From an uncultured Muribaculaceae bacterium (GTDB taxonomy: Bacteria; Bacteroidota; Bacteroidia; Bacteroidales; Muribaculaceae): DNA of 64,000 nt. Below are positions 17,649 through 27,221 of this stretch, in pieces. The stretch lies in NCBI GenBank assembly GCA_947626355.1, contig CANQRV010000001.1:58919-122918 (forward strand), given 5' to 3'. The notes beneath the pieces are model-generated. The model saw only the letters and a program-made list of their open reading frames with translations, ran no database searches and was not told where the DNA came from. A program made the translations under genes and the position numbers. Within the stretch, counting starts at the first letter, position 1. Each line of letters opens with the position of its first letter.

Positions 17649-18983
17649 ATGAAGATAGTGATAGCCGGGGCCGGAGAGGTCGGCACCCATCTGGCCAAGA
17701 TGCTCAGCAACGAGAATCAGGACATCATACTTCTCGACAACGACCAGTCGCGTCTCGACGTGATCGACTCAAACTACAACCTGATGACGTGGAACGGCTC
17801 GACATCGTCGTTCGGGTCGCTGCGAGATGTCGGAATCTCGAAGACCGACATATATATAGCGGTGACGCCTTACGAGACGCGCAATCTCACGTCGTGTGCA
17901 ATAGCCAAGCGCCTCGGGGCGAAGAAGACGGTGGCGAGAATCGACAACTCGGAATTTCTCGATCCGCGCAACCGCCCGGTGCTCAAGGACATGGGCGCCG
18001 ACTTCCTGATCTATCCGGAATATCTGGCGGCCCAGGAGATCGTGACGGCGCTCAACCACAACTGGGCAAGGTTCTGGGGAGAGCTCCACAACGGGGAGCT
18101 GCTGCTGATAGGAGTGAAGCTCCGGGGGGAAAACCGCCTTGTCGACCTCCAGCTGAAGGATCTGCCAGTGCAGGCCCACGACTTCCACGTGGCGGCCATC
18201 AAGCGCAACAACGAGACCATCATCCCCAACGGCAACGACCGGCTGCTGGAGAACGACATAGTGTATTTCATCACCACTCCGCCCTACGTGGAGGAGGTGA
18301 GGGAGCTCTGCGGCAAGAAGAAGAAGGTGATAAAAAAGGCCCTGATCATGGGCGGAAGCCGTATCGCGGCGCGTTTCGCGCTGACGGCGGCCGACAGGTT
18401 CCACCTAAAGATCATCGACATCGACCGCCGGCGCTGCGAGGAGCTCGCCACGCTGCTGCCCGACTGCGAGATAGTGCACGGCGACGGGCGCGACATAGAG
18501 GTGCTCCGCGAGAACGCCATATATCAGTTTGACGCCTTCCTGTCGCTGACAGACTCGTCGGAGACCAATATCCTTGCCTGCCTCACGGCCAAGGAGTTCG
18601 GCGTACCGAAGACTATCGCCGACATCGAGAACCTCCAGTTTGTGAGCCAGGCCGAGAACCTCAACATAGGCACTATCCTCAACAAGAAGCTTCTTGCGTC
18701 GAGCCATATCTTCCAGATCATGCTCGATGCCGACGAGAGCAACGCGAAGTGTATGGCGCTGGCCGATGCGGAGGTAGCGGAGATGGTGGCCCGCGAGGGG
18801 TCGAAGATCACGCGCAAGCCGGTGAAAGACCTTCATCTCCCCTACGGGATGACGCTGGCGGCCGTGGCCCGCGACAACCAGTGCTCGATGGTGGGCGGCA
18901 ACACGCATATCCAGGCGGGCGACTATGTGGTGGTGTTCTGTCTCTCCGGCACTATCAACAAGATAGAAAAATGGTTTGGCTGA
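17649..18983 (+). CDS. trkA: Trk potassium uptake regulatory subunit TrkA
   Basis: The 444-residue cytoplasmic gating protein of the Trk potassium channel has two RCK halves. Each has a Rossmann-type nucleotide-binding RCK_N domain followed by an RCK_C (TrkA_C) domain. The first begins MKIVIAGAGEVGTHLAKML with the GxGxxG at residues 7-12, and the second begins KKALIMGGSRIAARFAL near residue 230. NAD(H) and ATP/ADP binding to such domains controls the TrkH pore. trkH starts 4 bases after its stop, as expected for a working pair. Sharing an operon with dxs is the less usual feature. Confidence 0.95.
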   Translation: MKIVIAGAGEVGTHLAKMLSNENQDIILLDNDQSRLDVIDSNYNLMTWNGSTSSFGSLRDVGISKTDIYIAVTPYETRNLTSCAIAKRLGAKKTVARIDNSEFLDPRNRPVLKDMGADFLIYPEYLAAQEIVTALNHNWARFWGELHNGELLLIGVKLRGENRLVDLQLKDLPVQAHDFHVAAIKRNNETIIPNGNDRLLENDIVYFITTPPYVEEVRELCGKKKKVIKKALIMGGSRIAARFALTAADRFHLKIIDIDRRRCEELATLLPDCEIVHGDGRDIEVLRENAIYQFDAFLSLTDSSETNILACLTAKEFGVPKTIADIENLQFVSQAENLNIGTILNKKLLASSHIFQIMLDADESNAKCMALADAEVAEMVAREGSKITRKPVKDLHLPYGMTLAAVARDNQCSMVGGNTHIQAGDYVVVFCLSGTINKIEKWFG

Positions 18984-18987
18984 GGAT

Positions 18988-20475
18988 ATGAGGATGCCAT
19001 TGAGAATATACCGGAGGAAATTCATCAACGTCAGGATCCTGCTCCACATCATCGGGTGGCTTCTTCTGATCGAGGCCGGGTTCATGATCATACCCTTGGT
19101 GGCGAGCCTCTGCTACGGCGACACGAGCAGCCTGGAGTTTGTGGTGAGCATAGCCGTGACGGCCGCCACCGGCGGAGCATTGGTGCTCTTCCTGAAGCCG
19201 GAGTCGCGGGAGATGGGAAAGCGGGAGGCGATACTCTTCACGGGGTTCACGTGGGTTGTGCTCTCGATGTTCGGCATGCTGCCGTTTCTGATATGCAGGA
19301 CGCACCTCAATGTCACCGACGCCTTTTTCGAGACGATGAGCGGCTTCACCACCACCGGAGCGAGCGTGCTCAACTCTCTGGAGGGGGTGCCGAAGTCCAT
19401 CCTGCTCTGGCGGTGCGTGGTGCAGTGGATAGGCGGCCTGGGAATCATCCTGTTCACGCTCGCCGTGGTGCCGATGCTCAACTACAACGGGGGCATGCAG
19501 CTCTTCTACGCCGAGGTGACGGGAGTGACCCACGACAAGCTGAGGCCGCGCATCTCCTTCACAGCGCAGGGGCTATGGCTGGTGTATGCCTCGCTGACAG
19601 TGCTTCTCATCATTCTGCTCAACTTCTCGGAGATGGACTTCTTCGACGCGCTCTGCTACGGGCTCTCCACCATGTCGACCGGAGGCTTCGCCAACTCCGA
19701 CATGGCCCTCAGCGCCTACAGCAACATGTATATAAAGATCGTGATGGTGATATTCATGTTCTTAGGGGGCGTCAACTTCACGATCATCTTCAAGGCGGCT
19801 AACGGCAACCTGCGGCCGGCGCTGAAAAACGACGCCCTGAAATGGTATGTGCGCATCATCCTGATATGCTATGTGCTGCTCTGCCTCAACGTGTGGAGAC
19901 AGGGTCTGGTGAAAGAAGTCGAGGACGTGACCATCGACCCGCTCTTCCAGGCCGTGTCGATACTGTCGTCGACAGGCATCACCGAGCCGGACTTCGCCGA
20001 CTGGGGTCCTCTGGCCACCGTGGTGGTGATCTTCATGATGTTTATGGGAGCGTGTGCCGGAAGCACGTCGGGCGGCGCCAAGATCGACCGCTTCATCATC
20101 CTCCTCAAGTTCATACGCAACGAATTCTACAAGGTGATGCACCAGAGCGCCGTGACGTCGGTCAACATCAACGGTAAGGGCGTGCCCCAGAGCCTGGTGA
20201 TGAAGACGCTGTCGTTCATGTTTATCTACGTGATGCTGGTGATAGCCGGGGGCGTGGCGCTGTTGATGCTCGGCATGCCTCTCTCCGACAGCCTCTTCTG
20301 CGCCCTGTCGGCCATATCCAACACCGGCCTGGGGACAGACACGACGGGAATCGGGGGCAACTTCTATCTTGTGGCGCCGGCCGCGAAGTGGATCCTCTCC
20401 TTCATCATGCTGGCCGGGAGGCTCGAGCTCTACACCGTGCTCCTTGTCTTCACCCCCTATTTCTGGCGGAAATAA
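18988..20475 (+). CDS. trkH: Trk potassium uptake channel subunit TrkH
   Basis: The 495-residue inner-membrane potassium channel/transporter shows four pore-loop repeats, each with the selectivity Gly: GFTTTGASVL, TMSTGGFANSD, ILSSTGITEPDF and AISNTGLGTDTTG. The first helix pair starts at about residue 13 (NVRILLHIIGWLLLIEAGF). The ATG at 18988 is chosen; a TTG at 18976 overlaps trkA and an ATG at 18994 is also possible. It forms the channel gated by the TrkA ring. Its stop is only 15 bp from the convergent sensor gene, and no terminator hairpin is visible between them. Confidence 0.95.
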   Translation: MRMPLRIYRRKFINVRILLHIIGWLLLIEAGFMIIPLVASLCYGDTSSLEFVVSIAVTAATGGALVLFLKPESREMGKREAILFTGFTWVVLSMFGMLPFLICRTHLNVTDAFFETMSGFTTTGASVLNSLEGVPKSILLWRCVVQWIGGLGIILFTLAVVPMLNYNGGMQLFYAEVTGVTHDKLRPRISFTAQGLWLVYASLTVLLIILLNFSEMDFFDALCYGLSTMSTGGFANSDMALSAYSNMYIKIVMVIFMFLGGVNFTIIFKAANGNLRPALKNDALKWYVRIILICYVLLCLNVWRQGLVKEVEDVTIDPLFQAVSILSSTGITEPDFADWGPLATVVVIFMMFMGACAGSTSGGAKIDRFIILLKFIRNEFYKVMHQSAVTSVNINGKGVPQSLVMKTLSFMFIYVMLVIAGGVALLMLGMPLSDSLFCALSAISNTGLGTDTTGIGGNFYLVAPAAKWILSFIMLAGRLELYTVLLVFTPYFWRK

Positions 20476-20490
20476 AGGACTGAGCCGCGT

Positions 20491-22092
20491 CTACCTCTTC
20501 CTGTGGGTCATGTCAAGGGCAAAGACATTCACCTCCTTTATCCTGCCTGCCACCTTCCTGTCTACGCTGACAAGGAAATCATAATAAGTGTCGGTCCTGT
20601 CGAAATGGTGTGAGAAGCGCGTCATGCGGCTCTTCTCCCCGGCGAGCCTCCTCACGGCCTCCGCCATGAGGGGCCTCTCGAACAGCCCCTTGCCGCCGTC
20701 GGGAGAATTGGCGGAGACAAGCTCGCAGAAGGTCTTGTTGCCGCCATGGTATGTGACGCCGGCCACCTCCCCGTTCTCGTCGTAGGCCACCCTCGACTGG
20801 CAGTAGGCGACCGGCATTGACTCCACAAGCCTGCTGCGCGAGCGCAGCATGTTGATCTTGCGACGCTGAGCCACAAAGTTGACCGTCGCCACTACAATTA
20901 CTGCCGACACGACAACCACGGCCGCGATGATATAGGCGTGATATAGCTCCCAGGCCGACTTGGGCCTGTTGATGAACACCGTTCCCCGGGGACAGATACG
21001 TGGCGACAGACCGTCGCGCTCCAGCACCCGGTAGTTGACCATCGTCTCCTGCCTGTCAGCCACCCGGAAAGGCACCGAGCGCATGTCCTGGCCGGAAATC
21101 ATCTCCGAGAGGGCGGCGTGGATATACTCCCACTGCTGCTGTGGGGATACGAAGCAGCCACCGAGCAGACCGTAGCTCATGTATGCGTGGCGGAGGCCGA
21201 ACACCGGTCGGTGGCATCCGGCGATCATACGCGCTTCACCAGCTATAAGCTGCGGATAGCCGTGGATGGTGGTTCGCTCGAAAAACCAGGTAGAGAAGAG
21301 CAGCCCTGTATCCATATTCCTGTCGTTGAGATAGTTCTGGAGCTCCCTGCCCGTCTTCTCGCTGCCCATAAGCCATTCGTAGCGGATATCGGGATAACGC
21401 TCGGCAAGATAACTCCGTATCTCATGGCTCAGGTGGCGGTTGATATAAAGGGCGTCGCCCAGAAACACCAGCTTACCCATCGACGGAAACATATGCACCA
21501 TCATGTCGATCGTCTGCTGATAGAGGCATGGCGTCTCCACCAGAGTGAAGTTGTAGTCAGCCTGTAGCTTGCGAAGCGGCTCCATATGCGCTCCACATAC
21601 CGAATCCTCGCTTTCGTCGGTGCGGGTGTAGTAGAACTCCCTCGGGCCGTAGGTGTCAGACATGCCCACGAGCAGCATGGGCACATCGCCCCACTCACTC
21701 ACAATCCTGTCGCGCAGGGTGAATGAGAAGTTTCCCAGGAGCATCAGGTAATCCGGATGGCGCTCGGAGAAGCGTGCGAAGAGTCCGGCAGCCATCCTGT
21801 CATAGTCTATGGAGTCGTGGATCGTGGTGTTGTTGAGATGCACGATCTCAACGCGCAGATCCCTGTGGGTTGAGATCTCCTGGAGCACAGGTGTGTAGAC
21901 CTCCTGCGCCCAGGGAGCGCCCTCGCCGTAGGAGTTTATCACAAGAAGCCTTTTCAGGCCCTCCTCCGCGTCTGCATTCGATAACGAAAGCGAGAGGGCC
22001 ATGCATATCCACAAGAGGAGGGGCCTGAAAATGGCGCCTGACGATTGAATTATCCTCTTTTCCCTTGATTCCGGTTGATTACAGGTTGTCAT
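20491..22092 (-). CDS. Membrane sensor with periplasmic ligand domain and PAS domain, no kinase
   Basis: The 533-residue protein begins with a hydrophobic export segment (about 22-40). A periplasmic region of about 340 residues follows, resembling the ABC-substrate-binding-like input domains of Bacteroidales sensor kinases (LKRLLVINSYGEGAPWAQEV). A second membrane helix (about 388-410) is followed by one cytoplasmic PAS domain that ends in VNVFALDMTHRKR and a TAG. That ending is the usual PAS-to-histidine-kinase junction, but no H-box, ATPase or receiver follows. The bases after the stop are trkH antisense. It is therefore a truncated kinase or a stand-alone sensor. A consensus promoter lies about 70 bp upstream, so it may still be expressed. 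Confidence 0.75.
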   Translation of the reverse strand: MTTCNQPESREKRIIQSSGAIFRPLLLWICMALSLSLSNADAEEGLKRLLVINSYGEGAPWAQEVYTPVLQEISTHRDLRVEIVHLNNTTIHDSIDYDRMAAGLFARFSERHPDYLMLLGNFSFTLRDRIVSEWGDVPMLLVGMSDTYGPREFYYTRTDESEDSVCGAHMEPLRKLQADYNFTLVETPCLYQQTIDMMVHMFPSMGKLVFLGDALYINRHLSHEIRSYLAERYPDIRYEWLMGSEKTGRELQNYLNDRNMDTGLLFSTWFFERTTIHGYPQLIAGEARMIAGCHRPVFGLRHAYMSYGLLGGCFVSPQQQWEYIHAALSEMISGQDMRSVPFRVADRQETMVNYRVLERDGLSPRICPRGTVFINRPKSAWELYHAYIIAAVVVVSAVIVVATVNFVAQRRKINMLRSRSRLVESMPVAYCQSRVAYDENGEVAGVTYHGGNKTFCELVSANSPDGGKGLFERPLMAEAVRRLAGEKSRMTRFSHHFDRTDTYYDFLVSVDRKVAGRIKEVNVFALDMTHRKR

Positions 22093-22163
22093 AAATGCTA
22101 CTTAATACTGACTGTGTTTCCTATTGATGAAGACTGCCGACCGCTGTCGCGCGTCTCCGGAAT

Positions 22164-22196
22164 ACAAAGGTAAAGAATTTTTTTATATGTGCAAAG
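22164..22196 (-). promoter_or_regulatory. Promoter of the truncated sensor gene
   Basis: On the minus strand TTTG (22193-22196), a 20-bp spacer, then TACCTTTGT (22164-22172). It gives a leader of about 65 bases to the ATG at 22092. It shows that the sensor gene keeps a complete promoter. Confidence 0.75.
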
Positions 22197-22230
22197 AATC
22201 CTGGCAGAGAGGCGCACGAAATCCCGCGGG

Positions 22231-24516
22231 TCAGCGCTCGATCTGGGCGAGGACTGCGAGGTCGGTGAGCTCACTCTCCGAGGCGTTGACGCTGCAGAAA
22301 TACACCGGCTTGCTGAGGCCGCACTCTATCGGGCCGCTCATCGTGGCGGCTCCCATGGCGAGCATCATCTTGTAGGTGGTGTTGGCGGCGCCGAGACTCG
22401 GGAAGATCAGGGTGTTGACCTCCTTGCCCCTGATGGTGTTGAAGGGGAACGTCCTGTCGCGCAGCGCCGTGTCGAGTGCATAGTCGAGCTGCATCTCGCC
22501 GTCGATGGCGATTTCCGGATAATGCTCATGGATATACGCCACTGCCGCCGCGGCCTCCTTGGGCTCGGGATCACCGCAGTTGGAGCCGAAATTGCTATAG
22601 GAGAGCACGGCCATCACCGGCTCGATGCCGAAGTCGCGCACCCGGCGGTCGACCTGACGGATGATGTCGACGAGCGCCTCGCGGTCGGCCACTGCATTGA
22701 TCGCCGTGTCGGCGAGGAAGAAAGTTCCACGGCGTGTATGAGCCACGTGCATGGTAGCGAAATGGCTCATCCCGCCGCGTATACCTACTATCGAGGCGAC
22801 CTCATGCACGAGGGTGCTGCCGGCGGAGCGGATGCCTCCCACCATGGCGTCGGCTTCCCCCGTCTGCACCATCATCATGCCGAAATATACTCGGTCGAAC
22901 ATCAGCTCGCGGGCGGCGTCGAGTGTCAGCCCGCATCTCTCCCTTATGGCAAGGAGCGCCCGGGCGAAGCGGTCGCGACGCGACGACTGCGCATGGCTGT
23001 GGGTGTCGATCGCCGTCACCTCGTCGAGGCTCAGGCCGAGACGCAGGGCGCGGGCAGCGATGTCGGCCGGGTTGCCGAGCAGCAGAGGGACACCGGTCTT
23101 CTCGGCGGCAAGCTGCGCGGCAGCGCGCACCACATTGTCGTTGTCGCCCTCCGTGAACACCACCTTGCGCGGCGACTTCTTCACCATGTCGGTGAGGCGG
23201 CGCATCAGCTTGCCATCGTCGCCCATGATCTGCTCGAGGCGCATGCGGTAGGCCTCCCAGTCGGTGATGGGGCGCTTCGCAACACCCGACTCCTCGGCGG
23301 CCTTGGCCACGGCAGGCGCCACCCTCAGAAGCAGACGCGGATCGAGGGCCTTAGGCAGGATATAGTCGGGGCCGAACTTCATGTCGTTGAGACCGTATGC
23401 CTTGTCGACCACACCCGGCACCGGCTCGCGGGCCAGCTGCGCGATAGCGTAGACGGCACCGATCTTCATCGCCTCGTTGATTGTCGTGGCGCCGCAGTCG
23501 AGCGCTCCACGGAAGATATACGGGAAACCGATCACATTGTTGATCTGGTTGGGATAGTCGCTGCGACCGGTGGCCACGATCACGTCCGGGCGCGCGTCCT
23601 TGGCATCGTAATATGAAATCTCCGGGTCGGGATTGGCGAGCGCGAACACTATCGGCTTTGGAGCCATGCTCCTCACCATGTCGGGTGTAAGGATTCCGGC
23701 CACGCTGAGGCCGAGAAAGACATCGGCGTCGACCATAGCCTCGGCGAGGGTGTGGATGTCGCGGGAGGTGGCGAAGCGCGCCTTCTGCTCGCTGAGATTA
23801 GGACGGTCCTTGCGGATGACGCCCTTGGAGTCGCACATCACCACATTCTCCGGCCTGACACCGAGCGAGACATAGAGACTCGTGCAGCTGATGGCTGCGG
23901 CCCCGGCACCGTTTACTACCAGACGGATGTCGCCGATCTTCTTACCCTGGAGGTCGAGGGCATTGAGAAGTCCGGCGCTGGAGATGATGGCTGTGCCGTG
24001 CTGGTCGTCGTGCATGATGGGAATGTCGCACTCCTCCTTGAGACGCTGCTCGATGCGGAAACATTCCGGCGACTTGATATCCTCGAGATTGATGCCGCCG
24101 AAAGTGGGTGTGAGCGCCTTGACGATTTCCACCAGACGGTCGGGGTCCTTCTCATTGATCTCGATGTCGAAGGCGTCGAGTCCGGCGAAGATCTTGAAGA
24201 GAAGGGCCTTCCCCTCCATCACCGGCTTGCCGGCGAGGGCGCCGATGTCGCCGAGGCCGAGCACGGCGGTGCCGTTGCTGACCACGCCGACAAGGTTGCC
24301 CTTGTTGGTGTAGCGGTAGGCATCGGCCGGGTTCTTCTCGATCTCAAGGCACGGATAGGCCACACCGGGCGAATAGGCGAGCGAGAGGTCGCGTTGCGAG
24401 GCATAGGGTTTTGTGGGCACCACCTCGATCTTGCCGGGACGTCCCTCCTCATGATAGTCGAGGGCCATCTCCTGCGTCACCTTATTTATATAAGCTCCTG
24501 TTCTTTTGTTTTCCAT
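22231..24516 (-). CDS. maeB: NADP-type malic enzyme fused to a phosphotransacetylase-like domain (MaeB)
   Basis: The 761-residue enzyme oxidatively decarboxylates malate to pyruvate. The malic N-domain (about 1-165) contains [15 protein letters not shown] and the metal/substrate segment MHDDQHGTA. The NAD(P)-binding domain (165-420) contains the Rossmann GAGAAAI motif. The C-terminal third (about 430-761) is phosphate acetyl/butyryltransferase-like and normally regulates the enzyme through acetyl-CoA instead of catalysing transfer. The ATG at 24516 matches the homologous start [20 protein letters not shown]. An upstream extension to 24621 is rejected. There is no clear promoter within 100 bp upstream, and the gene is probably a single transcription unit. 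Confidence 0.94.
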   Translation of the reverse strand: MENKRTGAYINKVTQEMALDYHEEGRPGKIEVVPTKPYASQRDLSLAYSPGVAYPCLEIEKNPADAYRYTNKGNLVGVVSNGTAVLGLGDIGALAGKPVMEGKALLFKIFAGLDAFDIEINEKDPDRLVEIVKALTPTFGGINLEDIKSPECFRIEQRLKEECDIPIMHDDQHGTAIISSAGLLNALDLQGKKIGDIRLVVNGAGAAAISCTSLYVSLGVRPENVVMCDSKGVIRKDRPNLSEQKARFATSRDIHTLAEAMVDADVFLGLSVAGILTPDMVRSMAPKPIVFALANPDPEISYYDAKDARPDVIVATGRSDYPNQINNVIGFPYIFRGALDCGATTINEAMKIGAVYAIAQLAREPVPGVVDKAYGLNDMKFGPDYILPKALDPRLLLRVAPAVAKAAEESGVAKRPITDWEAYRMRLEQIMGDDGKLMRRLTDMVKKSPRKVVFTEGDNDNVVRAAAQLAAEKTGVPLLLGNPADIAARALRLGLSLDEVTAIDTHSHAQSSRRDRFARALLAIRERCGLTLDAARELMFDRVYFGMMMVQTGEADAMVGGIRSAGSTLVHEVASIVGIRGGMSHFATMHVAHTRRGTFFLADTAINAVADREALVDIIRQVDRRVRDFGIEPVMAVLSYSNFGSNCGDPEPKEAAAAVAYIHEHYPEIAIDGEMQLDYALDTALRDRTFPFNTIRGKEVNTLIFPSLGAANTTYKMMLAMGAATMSGPIECGLSKPVYFCSVNASESELTDLAVLAQIER

Positions 24517-24727
24517 ATAAGAATGATTAGTCGAAATAAAAAGACTGTCTATAACTATAACCCGATGATGGCCGGGAATGTTGATGGAGACTATAAAGAA
24601 ACGCATCTGAAGCCCGGCCATGCCTAAGACGTTGTCGGGATATGGGTATTATTCAGATTGCTCGTGCGACAACGATTGCAGCGGCGCTGTGACTGAGCGT
24701 TATATCATTGGACGGTTTCTGACAGGT

Positions 24728-24747
24728 GGACGCTTTGAAAAGCGTCC
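24728..24747. repeat. Isolated GGACGCTT/AAGCGTCC hairpin followed by CTACAGG
   Basis: GGACGCTT at 24728-24735 pairs perfectly with AAGCGTCC at 24740-24747 around TGAA, and CTACAGG follows. The minus strand reads CCTGTAGGGACGCTTTTC. It resembles the dispersed TGTAGRGACGC palindromes seen across many bacterial genomes. No T-run follows, so it is not a typical terminator. Only one copy was noticed in this window. Confidence 0.5.
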
Positions 24748-24867
24748 CTACAGGCCAATGCAGGCAAAACAGACAAAGAAGTAAAACTATCAAATCTGAA
24801 AGTTTTCCGAAAAGATTTTTTATATTGCTGATTATTTGGGCCTTAATTTTTTGTTGAGAGTAAAAAT

Positions 24868-24896
24868 GTTTTCCAAAATGAAAACTTTCCGGAAAG
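24868..24896. promoter_or_regulatory. Adjoining palindromes upstream of the nrdD promoter, candidate operator
   Basis: GTTTTC (24868-24873) and GAAAAC (24880-24885) form an inverted repeat with a 6-bp centre. It directly abuts the 12-bp perfect palindrome CTTTCCGGAAAG (24885-24896). Related copies are AGTTTTCCGAAAAGA at 24801-24815 and TCCGGAAAGA at 24972-24981. The cluster ends 16 bp upstream of the -33 element of nrdD. These are not the classical NrdR-box sequence. A regulator-binding role is inference. Confidence 0.4.
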
Positions 24897-24911
24897 ATAG
24901 ACGTTTAAAAA

Positions 24912-24944
24912 TTTGCCGGAACGGGAATAAATACCTACTTTTGC
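24912..24944 (+). promoter_or_regulatory. Promoter of nrdD-nrdG
   Basis: TTTG (24912-24915), a 20-bp spacer, then TACTTTTGC (24936-24944). This is a full consensus match about 73 bp before the nrdD ATG. Confidence 0.8.
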
Positions 24945-25016
24945 AAGCCGGGAGAGAGGAATCAGAAACCCTCCGGAAAGACTCATATAACACAACGAAA
25001 AGACAGTAAGACCCTT

Positions 25017-27221
25017 ATGATACAGATAGTGGAGAAGCGCGACGGTCGCGTCGTGGGCTACAACGAGGAGAAGATCAAGGCCGCGATCAGAAAGGCCATG
25101 CTCCAGACCGAGGCGGGCGAGGACGAGTCGCTGATTCAGAAGATCACCGACCGCATCGGGATGAACGGCCACGAGCGCATGACCGTGGAGGAGATCCAGG
25201 ACCGAGTGGAGATAGAGCTGATGAAGTCGGCCCGTAAGGACGTGGCCAAGCGCTATATCGCCTACCGCGACCAGCGCTCCATAGCCCGCCGCGCCAAGAC
25301 CCGCGACATCTTCCTTGAGATCATAGAGGCTAAGAACAATGACATCACCCGCGAGAACGCCAACATGAACACCGACTCCCCCGCCGGGATGATGATGAAA
25401 TTCGCCAGCGAGACCACCAAGCCGTTCGTCGACGACTACCTGCTGAGCCCCGACGTGAAAGCCGCGGTGAAAAACAATTATATCCACATCCACGACAAGG
25501 ACTACTATCCCACAAAGAGCCTGACATGCGTGCAGCATCCCCTCGACAGGATACTGAAGAAGGGCTTCGTGGCGGGCCACGGCGAGTCGCGCCCCGCCAA
25601 GCGCATAGAGACGGCATCGGTGATCGCCTGCATCTCGATGGAGACGGCGCAGAACGAGATGCACGGCGGACAGGCCATCCCGGCCTTCGACTTCTACCTC
25701 GCCCCCTACGTCAGGGCAAGCTTCATCGAGGAGGTGAAGACCCTCGAGCAGCTCACCGGCAAGGACCTCTCCCACCTCTACGACGTGAAGCTGAAGGACT
25801 TCGAGAAAAAAGACCTCGAAGGGCTCGAGGGGGAGGAGAGGCTGCTCCAGCACGCCGTCAACAAGACTGTGGGGAGAGTGCACCAGGCGATGGAGGCCTT
25901 CATCCACAACATGAACACCATCCACTCGCGCGGCGGCAATCAGGTGGTGTTCTCATCGATCAACTACGGCACCGACACCTCGGCCGAGGGACGCTGCATC
26001 ATCCGCGAGCTGCTGATCTCCACCTACGAGGGTGTGGGCAACGGCGCCACCGCCATCTTCCCCATCCAGATATGGAAGAAGAAGCGCGGAGTGTCATACC
26101 TCCCCGAAGATCCCAACTACGACCTTTACCGGCTGGCCTGCAAAGTGACGGCACGCCGCTTCTTCCCCAACTTCCTCAACCTCGACGCCACCTTCAACCA
26201 GCATGAGAAATGGAGGGCCGACGACCCGCAGAGATACCTCTACGAGGTGGCCACCATGGGATGCCGCACGAGGGTGTTCGAGAACCGCTACGGCGAGAAG
26301 ACATCGGTGGGACGCGGCAACCTCTCCTTCACCACCATCAACCCCGTGAGGATAGCCATCGAGGTGATGGGCATGAAGAACAAGGAGGAGCGCATAGCGC
26401 GCTTCTTCGAGAAGCTCGACGACGTGCTCGACATCACGGCCCGCCAGCTCGACGAGCGCTATCAGTTTCAGAAGACGGCCCTCGCCAAGCAGTTTCCGCT
26501 GGTGATGAGCGTGCTCTGGAACGGCAGCGACCGGCTCTCGCCCAACGACACTGTGGAGAGCGTGCTGCCTCAGGGCACACTCGGCATCGGCTTCATCGGA
26601 CTGGCCGAGACGCTGATCGCCCTCGTCGGCAAACATCACGGCGAGTCGGAGGAGGCCCAGGAGCTCGGCCTGAAGATCGTGCGCCACATGCGCAGCCGCG
26701 TCAATGAATACTCCGAGAAATACGGCCACAACTACTCGGTGCTCGCCACGCCTGCCGAAGGACTCTCCGGGCGTTTCACAAAGCGCGACCGCGCCTCATT
26801 CGGAGTAATCGAGGGTGTCACCGACAAAGATTACTACACCAACTCCAACCATGTGCCCGTCTACTACCACTGCTCGCCGCGCCACAAGGCGAAGATCGAG
26901 GCGCCCTACCACGAGCTCACCGGCGGCGGCCATATCTTCTACGTGGAAATCGACGGCGACGCCACCCACAACGAGGAGGCCATCATGCAGATCGTAGACC
27001 TCATCGACAAATACAACATCGGCTACGGCTCCGTGAACCACAACCGCAACCACTGCCCGCGCTGCGGCTACGAGAACGCCGACACCGGGATGGACACCTG
27101 CCCAAAATGCGGCACGCATTTCGAGACCATACAGCGCATCACCGGCTACCTCGTGGGCACCACCGACCGCTGGAACTCCGGTAAGCTCGCCGAGCTGCAC
27201 GACCGCATCGTACACAAATGA
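25017..27221 (+). CDS. nrdD: Anaerobic ribonucleoside-triphosphate reductase (class III)
   Basis: The 734-residue glycyl-radical enzyme makes dNTPs without oxygen. An N-terminal ATP-cone (residues 1-90, beginning MIQIVEKRDGRVVGYNEEKI) gives allosteric control by ATP/dATP. The barrel domain follows. The C-terminal zinc ribbon is formed by CPRCG and CPKCG, and the glycyl radical site is RITGYLVGT with the radical on the Gly before Tyr. All features expected of a functional class III enzyme are present at normal length. Its stop overlaps the nrdG start (ATGA), so activase and reductase are made together. No class I or II reductase gene is in this window. Confidence 0.97.
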   Translation: MIQIVEKRDGRVVGYNEEKIKAAIRKAMLQTEAGEDESLIQKITDRIGMNGHERMTVEEIQDRVEIELMKSARKDVAKRYIAYRDQRSIARRAKTRDIFLEIIEAKNNDITRENANMNTDSPAGMMMKFASETTKPFVDDYLLSPDVKAAVKNNYIHIHDKDYYPTKSLTCVQHPLDRILKKGFVAGHGESRPAKRIETASVIACISMETAQNEMHGGQAIPAFDFYLAPYVRASFIEEVKTLEQLTGKDLSHLYDVKLKDFEKKDLEGLEGEERLLQHAVNKTVGRVHQAMEAFIHNMNTIHSRGGNQVVFSSINYGTDTSAEGRCIIRELLISTYEGVGNGATAIFPIQIWKKKRGVSYLPEDPNYDLYRLACKVTARRFFPNFLNLDATFNQHEKWRADDPQRYLYEVATMGCRTRVFENRYGEKTSVGRGNLSFTTINPVRIAIEVMGMKNKEERIARFFEKLDDVLDITARQLDERYQFQKTALAKQFPLVMSVLWNGSDRLSPNDTVESVLPQGTLGIGFIGLAETLIALVGKHHGESEEAQELGLKIVRHMRSRVNEYSEKYGHNYSVLATPAEGLSGRFTKRDRASFGVIEGVTDKDYYTNSNHVPVYYHCSPRHKAKIEAPYHELTGGGHIFYVEIDGDATHNEEAIMQIVDLIDKYNIGYGSVNHNRNHCPRCGYENADTGMDTCPKCGTHFETIQRITGYLVGTTDRWNSGKLAELHDRIVHK

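Larger units (their letters stand above)
24517..25016. other. 500-bp divergent intergenic region between maeB and nrdD
   Basis: No gene was found here. The left part (24517-24720) holds nothing I recognise. The right part contains an isolated 8-bp-stem hairpin (24728-24747), a cluster of palindromes (24801-24896) and the nrdD promoter (24912-24944), each listed separately. The leader from the predicted start near 24950 to the nrdD ATG is about 65 bases. Confidence 0.6.

Noticed and set aside
24517..24727. Searched for a tRNA or small RNA in the maeB-nrdD gap
   Set aside because: No cloverleaf, CCA-type end or strong terminator could be found. Only the isolated hairpin and the palindromes further right stand out.
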